From NCBI RefSeq assembly GCF_002127325.2, contig NC_035448.2, forward strand, positions 59,139,577 through 59,203,576: 64,000 nucleotides of DNA. Direction: 5' to 3'. The translations under genes and the position numbers were made by a program. The notes beneath the pieces were generated by a model, which was not told the DNA's origin, made no database searches, and saw nothing but the letters and a program-made list of their open reading frames with translations. This document shows positions 18,581 through 29,469 of the stretch, piece by piece. The stretch's first letter is position 1. Every line of letters begins with the position of its first letter. The stretch comes from Helianthus annuus (taxonomy: Eukaryota; Streptophyta; Magnoliopsida; Asterales; Asteraceae).

Positions 18581-21205
18581 TTAGTTTGATTTAGGAACCC
18601 AAATCTGTTTCATTTCAAATCTATCGTGGTTTTGACCCACTTTGACCTCTTTTTGTTTCCAAAGATACGCAGTTGAATCAACCAGATTTTTAACAGATTT
18701 CTTAAGATAATTTAGTTGCTGCGTGACGTTTGTAATAAAATCATGTTCTGGTCTAGGAAACTTTTTGGTTTTACAATGTTTTGCTGTATGTCCTAAATGA
18801 CCACAGCGAAAACATCTTTTATGTCTGGGTCTTTTGGTGTGAGAAGATGATGTATGTGATGAGAATCTTGAGCTTTTTGCTTTCTTCATTTTCTTGTCCA
18901 CTCTGCTTTCATCTTCGGGAAATTCTTCATCACTGTCTGAATCGAGTGAGCTTTCAGACGTGTTGTCCTTGCTTGAATTTTGTTCTTCACTTGCTTCACA
19001 ACTTGAACATTCGAAGCTTTCATCACTTGTTGCTTGATCTTCAGTTGAGATTTCTGAATGCGAACTTTCTGATGTCTGTTCGTCTTCTGTGGTAATGGCG
19101 CTTGATTCTACATTATCTTGATCTTCAGTAGCTTTCTTTTCTGATTCTGTCATACCTGTTCTGGAAGGAATAAATTCGGGAATTTCCTTTGTAAGGAATT
19201 TTCCAAAGCTATTCCTTTTTAATTCTGGCACAAATACAGGAGATTCACAAGCAACATTATCATCACGACACGCATAATTCAAACCATGACATTCAGACAC
19301 ATAAGGTTCATGATCACGGGTCTCAAATGTAGGCACATGGCCCTTACAGTCATCCACAGATTTAGTTTTAGGCACTTGGCCATTACAGTCATCCATCCTA
19401 CTTAAACTATTACATTCATCCTTAACATTGTTTTTAGAACAATTCCAGACGAACCAGTTAACGGTGGAATAACTGTCGCCTGAATAACCAATTCCTATTT
19501 TTGACCCTCCGCAGTCTCCATCATCATCGCACACATCTTCTTTACACTCAATGGAATCTGCATTGCTTTTAGAACAGTTAGCAGTTGTCTCATTTTCATA
19601 AAATTCATTTTGTTCAACTGAGGCCTTTTCATTTATGAGATCATTTTCGGGATGAGGAGTAGGCATAGGCACGTAGTTTTTGCTGTGAGGCGGAAAGAAA
19701 AGTTTTCTTTCATTTCCGTGCCTATCATTATAACCAATCCCGTCTTTCACAAACGTTGGTCGTTGGCAATTTTTGATGTCAGTAAAGGCCTTTTGACTGA
19801 CATTCCATTTATCTATTATAATCTGGAGTTTGTTCTTTTCATTTAACGCTTTTTCTAACCTTTCAGTAAGATCATTTATCATAAAATCTTTTCTAAACAC
19901 AAATTCTTTAAGAGTTTGCATTTCAGCCAAAGTTGAGTTCAACTTTCTCTGATATGCAGCCTCATTTTGTTTAAGCTCATTATTAATTTTCAAAGCTTTG
20001 TCCTTTTGCCTTTCAAACTCCAGATTCAGGAATTTATAATGTGCCACGACATCAACGCATGCTTCGGAGCATAACTTCTCCTTGAAACTAAGTGGAATAC
20101 TATTTACCAAGTCTTTGTCAGCCTTCTCTTTTGATGCATCTGCTTTCATGGCTGTAGCTTGAACTTTATCCTTTCCTTTCTCAGCATCTTTTTCAGCTTT
20201 ATCACCAGACTCCACTGAAGGCAGAATACCTTTCAATCCCTGGTCAGCATCATTGTTTCCAGTTGGGATTCCCGTTGTCTGCTTCTCAAAGTGCTTTGCA
20301 GATGATTCACTAGAGATTTTGGCCATCAGTGCTTTGTTGACTTGTTCCTTAGCTTCAGTGATCTCTTCGCTCCAGTCATAGTCTTCAACAACCAAAGCCT
20401 TTGGCGTGCTGGGAGAAGCGTTGCTTTTGTTCTCTTCGGCAGTGATCTGTTTAGCAGCATGAGTAGCTTCACTGTTTCCCTCTTTCAACATCGGACAGTC
20501 ACGCTTGAAGTGTCCAAGATTCTTACAGTTGTAGCACCTCAGCTTAGACTTGTCAAAACCAGCTTTTCCAAGACCTAATCGCTTGCCTGTCTTGTCTTGA
20601 AACTTCTTCAATCTCAGAGTGATCATGGCCATTTGCCATTTCAGATCCATTTCTTCCATATCATCTGGATCAACCTGATACATGTCTTCGGCAGTAAACA
20701 TCTCCTTCTTCAATTCCCCAGACATTAGGGCTTCATAGCTGCTTAGGAAAGTGTTGAAGAGTGCCACATTCTCGGTTGAAACTTTCAGTGCTTGAGTATC
20801 GACAGTGATCGTTTTCTCAACAAGTTGTGGGGCTTTAGATGCGCTTGCGGAAGCATTTGCATAAATTAGATCAGAAGCTTGTGGAGTAATGCCCCCTGAA
20901 GCGAGAAACGCTACATTCTTCAGTCCTGCTGAAGGTTGAGTTGCTTTAGGTTGATATCCAGCAGTGTTCATCTCTCTCTTGTTTACGTCCATTTCAAATG
21001 CCCTTAGAGTGTTGATCAGATCTGTCAGAGTAACAGGATTAGGATTGTTGAGGAATTCCTTCTTGATCATCATACACTGCAGGCTCCATTCCTTGGGGAG
21101 CGAGTCAAGCAATTTCTTTATTGCAGCACGATTGGTTACAGGATTTCCAGCTTTCTTCATTTTGGTCATCATGTTTTGGTGGGCGAGTTGTGGTTCCAGT
21201 TTCAA
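18581..21205 (-). CDS. Copia gag with two zinc knuckles, N-terminus deleted (874 aa)
   Basis: The capsid-like part reads KKLLDSLPKEWSLQCMMIKK with a LRAFEMDVNKRE helix. A CCHC knuckle follows at Cys224, Cys227, His232, Cys237 (CYNCKNLGHFKRDC), then a long acidic and coiled-coil middle, and a second knuckle near the C-terminus (CFRCGHLGHTAKHC). The protein ends WVPKSN at TAA, then the frame opens into pol. The likely authentic start is the ATG at 21245, in another frame (MSLNQLSPIAQAELETG). That frame meets this one within about 27 codons where most of the N-terminal capsid domain should be. A deletion with frameshift is inferred, so this gag is probably non-functional. Confidence 0.85.
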   Translation of the reverse strand: MKLEPQLAHQNMMTKMKKAGNPVTNRAAIKKLLDSLPKEWSLQCMMIKKEFLNNPNPVTLTDLINTLRAFEMDVNKREMNTAGYQPKATQPSAGLKNVAFLASGGITPQASDLIYANASASASKAPQLVEKTITVDTQALKVSTENVALFNTFLSSYEALMSGELKKEMFTAEDMYQVDPDDMEEMDLKWQMAMITLRLKKFQDKTGKRLGLGKAGFDKSKLRCYNCKNLGHFKRDCPMLKEGNSEATHAAKQITAEENKSNASPSTPKALVVEDYDWSEEITEAKEQVNKALMAKISSESSAKHFEKQTTGIPTGNNDADQGLKGILPSVESGDKAEKDAEKGKDKVQATAMKADASKEKADKDLVNSIPLSFKEKLCSEACVDVVAHYKFLNLEFERQKDKALKINNELKQNEAAYQRKLNSTLAEMQTLKEFVFRKDFMINDLTERLEKALNEKNKLQIIIDKWNVSQKAFTDIKNCQRPTFVKDGIGYNDRHGNERKLFFPPHSKNYVPMPTPHPENDLINEKASVEQNEFYENETTANCSKSNADSIECKEDVCDDDGDCGGSKIGIGYSGDSYSTVNWFVWNCSKNNVKDECNSLSRMDDCNGQVPKTKSVDDCKGHVPTFETRDHEPYVSECHGLNYACRDDNVACESPVFVPELKRNSFGKFLTKEIPEFIPSRTGMTESEKKATEDQDNVESSAITTEDEQTSESSHSEISTEDQATSDESFECSSCEASEEQNSSKDNTSESSLDSDSDEEFPEDESRVDKKMKKAKSSRFSSHTSSSHTKRPRHKRCFRCGHLGHTAKHCKTKKFPRPEHDFITNVTQQLNYLKKSVKNLVDSTAYLWKQKEVKVGQNHDRFEMKQIWVPKSN

Positions 21206-21245
21206 GTTCCGCTTGAGCGATTGGACTTAGTTGATTTAGCGACAT

Positions 21246-21975
21246 TTTTCTTTGTTTTTGACAAACGTGTGCTGAAACAGGCTTAAATTCGCTGACAAAT
21301 CTTTAATTTCGCCGGCGAACGATGTTGACTGATGATCTCCGCTAACTTGTTCGCTATCTTCGCTGACACGATGTTGGATCCTGCACGAACACCAATTTAT
21401 CTTCGCTGACAAATCAAACACCAAACGAAGTTAGGTTATAATTGCCGGAAACCGTGATAGGAACGCTGTGATTCGCTAGCACGGTTCTCGAAGTCGCCTT
21501 CGATAAATTCGCTAATGGGTCAAATGATACTGTTTCGCTGATGATCAGCAAATTTGCTCGAACGTTAGTCGGCTAATTTGCTGATTATGCGACGGAACAC
21601 TCAGCGATTCAGACAATATCGCTATGTTCGCTACGTTCAAAATATATATTCGCTGTATTCAAAATTATCTTCGTTGTATTCAAAATTATCTTCGCTGTAT
21701 TCAAAAACTCATCGCTGCATTCAAGTTATCTTCGCTAACCAGAGGGTTTATCACGAACTAAAACCCTCTAATCACTCAAAAACAGCCCAAAAACCATGTT
21801 TTGATGCACCAAAATGACCAAAATGACTCCTTAACCAAGTATTAACAACAACCTATCAATTAAACACACCAAATCAATCCATTTTAAGCCCAAAAATTTG
21901 AAAAACCTTGAAACTTTGAAAAACCTTCAAAACAATGAAAAATCTTAACAAGAACACAACAACCAAGAGCACAAA
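21246..21975 (-). other. Leader of the Sirevirus-like RNA, rich in AGCGAA words
   Basis: Between the primer site and the gag start I count roughly fourteen TTCGCT/TCGCTG words on the plus strand (AGCGAA on the RNA sense), including a TTATCTTCGCTGTATTCAAAA-like run repeated about four times at 21655-21735. The same words recur in the intron before the third ORF. No coding signal. Packaging or translation control is a possibility only. Confidence 0.7.
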
Positions 21976-21988
21976 GGCTCTGATACCA
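21976..21988 (-). other. Primer binding site (initiator tRNA-Met)
   Basis: The minus strand reads TGGTATCAGAGCC three bases inside the 5' LTR. This is the standard plant complement to the 3' end of initiator tRNA-Met. Confidence 0.95.
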
Positions 21989-21991
21989 AAT

Positions 21992-22448
21992 TGTAGATCC
22001 CAAAACGTATCCGGATCACAGTGGTTGGTTGTTTTAGTCCAAAACACCTATTGATTAAGTGTTTGAACTATGACTAGTCAAGAAATATCAAGAATGAAGA
22101 TGAAGGTGAAGCTAATGGATTGAGGAATACAACTAGTGTTGTATTGAATCCAAACAGAATGATATAACAATAAACAACCTTGGAAATCAGATCAAAGCTC
22201 AATAAGAATGTAAACAACACTTGATTCCACCAAGAGCCAAAAGCTTGAATGTGTTACAATGCTTGGGGTATTTATACTAGCATCCTGACTAACCAGCAAA
22301 TTTATAAATTTGCTGGAATCTTAACTACACTAGGTCAGGAATATTACTTCTAGATAATTACAAAACAACCCCCTAAACATTCAAAAGGCATACAAACTAC
22401 AACTAAACTAATCCAGTACAAGTACCAACGATCTCACATGCTCTAACA
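21992..22448 (-). repeat. 5' LTR of the Sirevirus-like element
   Basis: 457 bp, TG..CA, with the same TATA and palindrome as the 3' copy. It is flanked outside by ATTAA (22449-22453), matching 9492-9496. Confidence 0.95.
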
Positions 22449-22453
22449 ATTAA

Positions 22454-23179
22454 TTCCTCTTGCATAGCATTCACCCAAGAGTCTTCCATTAATGCTTCTT
22501 TGTACGTTTTAGGTTCGATCTGAGAAATGAAGCACGAACAAGAAAATTAATTCTTCTTGCTTGCCACCTCAAAATAAAAACAACTTAATGCGCTTTGAAT
22601 TTAACTTCACGTTTGAACACCGTTTCCCAGATTACCAAGAATATTCTCATGTGGATGTAAGATAGAGTTTGGGGAATGTTTGTATCTAGAGCATTCACCA
22701 CTGAATCTAAATTATTCATGTTTTGCATGGCTACTTCTTCATTAATTGGTGCATTAGCCTGAACCAACTGAGGTACTGTAACTCGATTCTTGACCTCATT
22801 GTTTGAATCTTCGTCTTAAATTGACAACAATTTGTCATTGTTTGCATCTGCAAACTCGGAATCATCTGACATAGCGACATTATTTGGAATCAGGTCTTGA
22901 ATGTTTTGCACAATTTGGGATGAACTAGAAACCCCAGCAAAATTAGATCCACCAAATACTGTCGGTCTGACAATAAACGGTCTTGGTATAGATGGTTGAG
23001 AAATACTCTATCGCTGATAATACAATGCAGCAAGTTCCTCTTCTGTTGGCTTTGGGGGAAGATTAAACGACTTCCACATATTGCCATAATCAAACATCTA
23101 ATCATCATCGTTATTGGCTTTCGGCATTGTATACATATACAATCCACATGTTGCCATTCAACCACTTAATTCATACTCG
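22454..23179 (-). pseudogene. Old Ty1/copia element, integrase-RT linker piece
   Basis: The minus strand, with frame changes and stops, reads NLPPKPTEEELAALYYQR, then VPQLVQANAPINEE, GVQTRSQ-like and FISQIEPKTYKEALMEDSW, VNAMQEEL. This is the linker and start of a copia reverse transcriptase. The FEKLGV part continues at 9300-9496 beyond the inserted Sirevirus-like element. Its upstream side is cut at 23184 by the Athila-like element (TSD GTAAG). It is the oldest layer of the nest. Confidence 0.85.
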
Positions 23180-23184
23180 GTAAG

Positions 23185-24958
23185 TGATGTGTGCATGGTG
23201 CTATATATTTTAGGTGTATATTTTAAGCCCTTTTACACTTTTTAGCCAAGTTTTAAATTTATAAAACATGATATTTACTAACACTAAACACACATATGGG
23301 CAAGTGCACCCATCGTGGACGTAGTATAGTGTTGGTAAGATACCGAGGTCGTCCAAGGACACAAGAGCTTTTAGTACCAGTTTATCCTCAACGTCTAATC
23401 AAATCAAAAGTTAGAAAAAGGTTTTTAAACTAGAAAAATAAAACTAACTAAAATGCTGAAAAATAAAATAAAAGTAAAACAGATAGACAAGATGAATCAC
23501 TTGGATCCGACTTGTGTGTAGTGTAACCTTTGATTATTTCCGCATTTTGCCACTGTTTAAGAGATTATCTTAGTTATTGTAGTAGGCCCCTCTTTTGAAG
23601 GTGACGTTACCCTCAACCTAGTAGTTTGAGTCAGCAAGGATACAATCCTAAAGGGTCGGTTATTGAAAGATAATTAATTAAGTTATTAATGCATAATGTG
23701 GTAGGCCCCTCTTTTGAAGGTGACGTTACCCTCGGCTAAGTAGTCTGAGTCAGCAGGGATACAGTCCTAAGTAGCTGGGTTAAAGTTTTAATAGTAGTTT
23801 AACTTATGAGGGGATCAAAGAGTTTGGACCCCCGCCATCCAATACCGGTGGGTATTGAAGGAGGTCCTACTAAATTTGACCCAGGTCCTTTGCAGGATCT
23901 ATACACTGAACAATAGCAAGACTCTTACCAAACCGTTCCCTTAACCCCCGACCAGGTAGCCAACATATCTCCATATAGACCGTGGAGATATGAATGGTGA
24001 AAATCTTTTATTTTATATAGACAGTAAAATAATGCCAAGACACCATGGACAAACGATAAGGAAGAATCACATTCAACATAAGAAACTAGTTATTATAGTC
24101 ATTAATACATAACCAAATAAAAAGTGCGAAAAGATTAAAAATAAAAAGTATTACACTAAACACTTGTCTTCACCAAGTGATGTAAGAGACTTAGGCAAAC
24201 ATGGCATTTGATTGTCAAGAACTCTTACGATCAATCTTGGATCCCGAGACGACTCACACACTCTATGATGGACAATGGATGATGGTGGTGGATGATGGTG
24301 GTGTATGATGGTGTTGTGATGGTGGTGGGTGGTGGGTGAAGTGTGAGAGAGGTGGCGTGCCAAGGGATGAGTTGCAAGTGATCCAAGCACTCCTATTTAT
24401 AGGCTGAACAGGAGCTCGGGCATGGCCCCGTGTCCATTGGGCACGGCCCCGTGTCCATCCTTCTCTCTTTCTTCATTAATTGCAGTTTGTCTGCATTAGT
24501 TGACCACGCCCCCGTGTCCGCTGGGCACGACCCCGTGTGCAGAAGCGTATCTGTACTATCAAGATTTCCCTAGATCCTGCGAATCTTAGAGTTAACCACG
24601 GCCCCATGTCCGCTGGGCACGGCCCCGTGGGGCGATAGAAGCTTCTACAGCTTTGTCTTTTCTGCAGACACTTGGGCACGCCCCCGTGCTCATTGAGCAC
24701 GGGGCGTGTTCAGCCTTCTGTTCTCTTGTTTTGCTTGGGAAGATGTTGTCGGGGAGGCCGGGCATGCCACGTTTGTTCCTTTTCTTGTATTTATGTTACA
24801 TTTAGCTACCTTTTTTTCTTCTTTTGTTTATTTGAGCTCATTTAATCCTGAGAATACAAAAGGAAGACAAAAACACACTTTTTCTAACATTAGTACTAAA
24901 AAGGGTTAGTTTTATGCCACAATTGATGTAATTTATATGTTGCATTTTGTGCACATCA
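23185..24958 (-). repeat. 3' LTR of the Athila-like element
   Basis: 1,774 bp. TATAAATA is at 24401-24394 on the minus strand. Immediately upstream of it, in transcription sense, are repeated GGGCACGGCCCCGTGTCC words (24418-24700). The interior shows GTAGGCCCCTCTTTTGAAGG repeated twice. Confidence 0.93.
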
Positions 24959-25557
24959 AATACCCCCACACTTGAATCTTTGCTTGTCCTCAAGCAAACT
25001 CTTTATAATGTGGCTTTACACTCCCAAATGGAATGGGTAGAAGAGAAGGTTTTGGGCTTGTCATAGAATGTCGGGATTTCCAAGATTCTTTATTAAGTTT
25101 TATTTTTGTTTATTTACAATCCTATTCGTAATGATTTATTAAAAACGTTTCATAAGATAAATTATTTATTAGGGCATAACATGCCTTTTTAAAATTCCAT
25201 TTATATACATGTTCACATACCTCACGGGGGAATCACTCAACACTCGGCCGAAGATATATTTTTAGTGAATCATTCAAGAGCGGCATGGAACTTACTCCTA
25301 CCTTAAGCTTGCCAAGCAATCAATCCTTCTTCTTTTTAACTATACACCTTTGTAAATATCAAGAGGACTTTTGGGGTGAAGGGTTAGGCTTGGGCTAAAG
25401 GTGGGTGGTTGGGTTAGTGGTTAGTAAAAGGGCGAAAAGCGTAAAAAGCGTCGGTTTTCATAAGACTCGTTATTTTTCAAAACTTTTTATTTTGATGAAG
25501 CATTTCTTTCAAACAAAGTTGTTTTTGATAAACTTGTTTGTTTATTTCTTTAGGCTA

Positions 25558-25647
<90 letters not shown>

Positions 25648-26320
25648 TTATTTTTTTGAGTCATAAGAAAAACCGAGCTTGTTACTAAAACAAAGGGTTT
25701 AAAATTAAAAAGGGTTTTGGTGGGTAAAAGGGGTTTTTGGTTTGGGTTATGAAATGAAAAGGTTTAGGCTAAAAGGGGTTAACTAGGGGGATTTTGGGTA
25801 GGTGGTAAAAGAAAAAGAAAAATAATGGTGTAGAAATAAAAAGGGTTAGTCCTAATGCCTCCATCATTTACTTACTCGGGTTTAAGTTGGTAAGGACCGG
25901 GAATGTATCGTCGTGGCAAGTTCTAGAGTCGTAAGAACCAAGCGGCTATTCACACAAGAAACGAAAGATGAGCATTTAGTTTAAAGGTATGTATTTGTAT
26001 GCTCAATAAAGGCTCAAAACTCACTTTTGTGGGAATGGGTTTTTATGTGATCAAGTATATATAATCAAATTTTAACTAAGCTTGTCATGTCGTTTCATAA
26101 TTTTCTTATGTTGGTTCTTTTTATCACGACGCTATCGGTTGTAAATTTGTAAAAATATAATCTTTTTAGAACTTGAATTTCCAAACTTAAACTTAGACAA
26201 GTAAAAAAAAATGAAAATTTTTTGAAAAAAAAAATTGGGGTGATTAGCGGTTCCAATAGAGTTTTGTGTAAGGCTTGTATTCAGGACTTGCAAGATTCAA
26301 GGTTTTAGCATCCCCCCCCA
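24959..26320 (-). other. 3' non-coding block of the Athila-like element with two polypurine tracts
   Basis: Beside the LTR the minus strand reads TTTGCTTGAGGACAAGCAAA, then AGTGTGGGGGTATT, the 3' polypurine tract. Near 26305-26350 a related module appears: ATTGAGGACAATGTG, then AAGTATGGGGGGGATGC. Both are hairpin-forming GAGGACAA blocks followed by a G-run, a duplicated 3' end. The space between holds the TA microsatellite and no gene. Confidence 0.75.
25561..25643. repeat. TA dinucleotide microsatellite
   Basis: About 41 uninterrupted TA units. It lies in the 3' non-coding block of the Athila-like element. Reading frames of repeated Ile-Tyr across it are artefacts. Confidence 0.97.
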
Positions 26321-26417
26321 TACTTAAATTACACATTGTCCTCAATGTGTCCCAAAAATAAGTTTTTAGGTTGATTAAATGTGTAAAAAGGTGTTAAAAA
26401 ACAAAGTTTTATGTTAC

Positions 26418-26625
26418 TGGGCGTCTGGACACGGCCCGGTGGTGTCCGGGCATGGCCCCGTGTTCAGATCGCCAGTAATAAAAGTTTGTAAAAAGAAACA
26501 GAAGCCTGGGCACGGGGGGGTGTTCAGTGAGCACGCCCCGTGTCCAGTTACCTGAACTGGGCATTTTCTGCAGACTGTGCAGCATGGGGCCGTGTTGGGC
26601 GGGCACGGCCCGTGCTGAACTTGCT
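26418..26625. repeat. GC-rich CACGGCCCCGTG-type cluster inside the Athila-like element
   Basis: Several imperfect GGGCACGG(CC)CCGTGTCC words, the same family as in the LTR, surrounded by AT-rich sequence. Further copies are at 29160-29345 near the primer site. They are not coding. Confidence 0.7.
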
Positions 26626-26845
26626 GTAATGAAGAAAAATTTGTCGGATGGCCTATTTCGTGCATGGGTTGCTGGTGCAAGTTTCCCTTGTTATCCTTCA
26701 CCATCCCGAGTGTGTTTTATTCCTGAAAATTAAAACTAAACTAGAAAACATAAAAATTAATCTAAACTAAACTAAGGACAGTTCTGCGGAATACCTCCGT
26801 GGTGCGCCACGTTTATAAGGGTCCTTGGCTAGACCCAAAGCCTGG

Positions 26846-27854
26846 TCATATGTTACCCAAGTGGGATGTTTTGCATCCCATGCTACACCGTCGGAGAGCA
26901 TCATCCAAGCTTGAGTCGATGACCTTCATGTAGTTGACCGGATCTTCGTCTTCTACTCTTTTTCCAACCCCAAACTTCACTTCCTCTTCCCTAAACTTCA
27001 ATGTTAGTGTTCCGTCATTCATGTCTACCACTGCTTGTGCTGTGGCTAGAAACGGCCTCCCTAGGATGAGAGGGACTTCGGCGTCTTCTTCCATGTCTAG
27101 TATGACAAAGTCGGCCGGGAAGACGAAATTTTCGACTTTGACCAATAGATTTTCAGCGACACCTTGTGGATATTTGACGGATTGGTCGGCAAGTTGTATG
27201 CTCATCTTTGTAGGGCTCGTTTTTCCTTGGACGAGTCGTTTAAACATTGAGGCGGGCGAGGTTTATGCTAGCCCCAAGATCGGCTAGTGCATTGCGAATG
27301 GGGGATTCCCCAATTAAGCAAGGAATCGTAAAGCTTCCAGGATCAATCTTCTTTTGCGGGAGTTTGTTGAGTAGTAAGGCGGAGCATTCTTCGCCTAAGT
27401 TAACTTGCAATGATTCAATTTTCCTTTTATGAGTGAGGAAGTCACTCATAAATTTTGAATATTTAGGCATTTGAGTTAGGACTTCGATAAATGGAATATT
27501 AACATGCAATTGTTTTAATAAATTTTTAGACTTTGCGAATTGCTCATCGGTCTTTTGACGAATTAACCGACCGGGGTATGGAACCGGAGGAGCCTTAGTA
27601 GGCTCTTGAATTGGTGGAGAAGCCTTCTCTTGTTGGGGCGGAGTGGTGCTTCTTTCAGTTGGCGGTGATGGAGCCTCTTCGGAACCCACGGTACGGTTTC
27701 TCAATGTTATGAGATGGACTTGTGCTTTCGGGTTGGTTTCGGTATTACTTGGTAACGCGCCTTGTGGTCTCTTGGAGAAATTCTGAGCTATTTGATTTAA
27801 TTGTTTTTCAATGTTTTGTATACTAGCTTGTTGATTTCTAAAATTTGATTCCAA
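26846..27854 (-). pseudogene. Athila-like protease region, frameshifted
   Basis: 27854-27240 reads QLNQIAQNFSKRP, QLHVNIPFIEVLTQMPKYSK, SALLLNKLPQKKIDPGSFTI and ALADLGASINL. A two-base deletion then shifts into 27247-26846: MFKRLVQGKTSPTKMSIQLA, GVAENLLVKVENFVFPADFV, VPLILGRPFLATAQAVVD. The aspartic protease motif is in the DLGAS form usual for Athila, with the ILGRPFL partner. The following RT region is absent. Confidence 0.85.
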
Positions 27855-27986
27855 TTATTGAAATCGATCCGAGTTTTTCTTTTCGGTGTCGGAGATGAGG
27901 CGAGATACAGTATCTTCAAGCCTTTCTCGTCCACCTTGTTGTTGAGAGAAATTTTGTGACTCGTTTCTTGGTTGTTGAAAGTTTGT

Positions 27987-29080
27987 TCATTGGTTTAGAT
28001 TTTGTTGGTTACTACTATTGCCGGATTCTCTCCAACCAAGGTTAGGGTGGTTACGCCATCCTCGGTTGTAGGTACCCGTTAGAGGACCCGACGGCCTAGG
28101 TCTATTATCAATGTAGTTTACCGACTCTGTTTGATCATCTACTTCTTTCATACAACTCCAATTTTCATGTGGCCCACCACACCCTTCACAAGCCATAACC
28201 GAGACCGTTTTTGCCATTTCTAACTTTTTTATCTTTGAAGAAAGGGCCTCGATTTGGGCTTGTAAAGAAGTGCTTTCGTCAACCTTATAGGCGTCCAGGG
28301 CAATAGATTTATTGCCTCGGGGAGTGTGCCACTGAAAATTGGTTTGAGCAATTTCCTCAATTTGATTGTAGATTTCATTTGAGCGACGATTACCTAAAAG
28401 TCCCTCGGAGCTAGAGTCAAGTGTTTGTCTTGTGTGTGGCAACAACCCATTGTAGAAAGTGGATACTTGTTGCCACACCGCAAGACCGTGATGAGGACGC
28501 TTTCTTAGTAGCTCCTTGAACTTTCCCAAGTTTCATATAAGGATTCCCCGTCCTCTTGTGAATATGTATTAATTTCAGTCATTAATTTAGCCGTTTTAGC
28601 AGGAGGGAAATACTTATATAGAAACTTTTGGGCTAGTTCATCCCAGGTGTTTACCGAGCCAACTGGGAGGGCGTTGAGCCAAGCCTTAGCTCGGTCTTTC
28701 AGTGAAAATGGAAACATTCGAAGGCGGATGGCGTCGTTTGATGCTCCATTGATCCGAAAGGTATCACATATTTCTAAGAAATTAGTAATATGTAGATGGG
28801 GATCCTCGTCCGCAAGCCCATGGAAGGTTACGGAGTTTTGAAGCATCTGTATCAAATGTAAACAAAGTTCGAAGTTATTGGCTTCGACATTCGGCGCATT
28901 GATAGCGGCGCCTAGATTACCTACGGTGGGGCGTAAGTAATCCATGAGAGTACGTTGATCCGCCATTGGGAGTGGGTCCCCCGAAACTTTCTCTTGGTTT
29001 TTAGCTTTAAGTCTTTTTCTGAGAAAGCGTTCGGGTTCTTCTAGAGGTTCTTTTATGTCTCTAATAGAACTGGAGCTCAT
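27987..29080 (-). pseudogene. Athila-like gag, frameshifted
   Basis: 29080-28505 reads MADQRTLMDYLRPTVGNLGA, ADEDPHLHITNFLEICDTFR and FSLKDRAKAWLNALPVGSVN, a Retrotrans_gag capsid fold. A one-base deletion near 28525 shifts to 28529-27987: ELLRKRPHHGLAVWQQVSTF and CEGCGGPHENWSC, a weak zinc-knuckle-like motif. Stops follow before the protease part. Confidence 0.88.
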
Positions 29081-29445
29081 ACACTACGTAGAAAGTCCAG
29101 ATGTGGTGCCTGGGTTCCAAATCCTGCAATAAAAACAGAAAAGAACGTTGGTCAGAAGGTTCACCACGGCCCCGTGCTCAGATGAACACGGCCTGTGGTC
29201 GGAGATACAATGATTATTTTCCGGATCCCTGTTACTGGGGAGTTGGACACGGCCCCGTGCTCAGCTCTCTGTAACTTGGAAAATAAAAACTGCCAGTGAC
29301 AATGCTGGGCATGGCCCGTGTCCGACCAGGCACGACCCGTGTTGAGCTCTGAAGAAACTGAAAAATTAAGAAAATCCTAAAAAAAACAGAAAATTTAGAA
29401 AAAACGATTAGGCCGTTGATTCCTAACTTTCTTAAAATCCCTGTG
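29081..29445 (-). other. Leader of the Athila-like element
   Basis: No ORF. It contains three or four more CACGGCCCCGTG-type words, alternating with AT-rich sequence, between the primer site and gag. Confidence 0.6.
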
Positions 29446-29463
29446 TCCCCGGCAACGGCGCCA
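29446..29463 (-). other. Primer binding site (tRNA-Asp)
   Basis: The minus strand reads TGGCGCCGTTGCCGGGGA, which I recognise as the complement of the 3' end of plant tRNA-Asp. It lies six bases inside the 5' LTR. This primer is typical of Athila/Tat elements. Confidence 0.92.
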
Positions 29464-29469
29464 AAAACT

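Larger units (their letters stand above)
9497..22448 (-). mobile_element. Sirevirus-like Ty1/copia element, complete with TSD
   Basis: The element is 12,952 bp. It has 457-bp LTRs with TG..CA ends that look identical base for base, and the target duplication ATTAA at 9492-9496 and 22449-22453. The primer site matches initiator tRNA-Met. On the minus strand the order is LTR, AGCGAA-rich leader, gag, protease-integrase-RT-RNase H, a 2.4-kb non-coding block, a third large ORF, polypurine tract, LTR. Copia domain order (integrase before RT), two zinc knuckles in gag and an extra ORF after pol fit Sireviruses. Identical LTRs mean a very recent insertion. The gag N-terminus is deleted, so it probably used proteins of a relative. 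Confidence 0.95.

Noticed and set aside
21976..21988. tRNA-like words (GGCTCTGATACCA; TCCCCGGCAACGGCGCCA at 29446) as tRNA genes
   Set aside because: They are primer binding sites beside LTRs. No cloverleaf surrounds them.
25405..25659. Frame ending in an Ile-Tyr repeat
   Set aside because: It reads through the TA microsatellite and has no other support.
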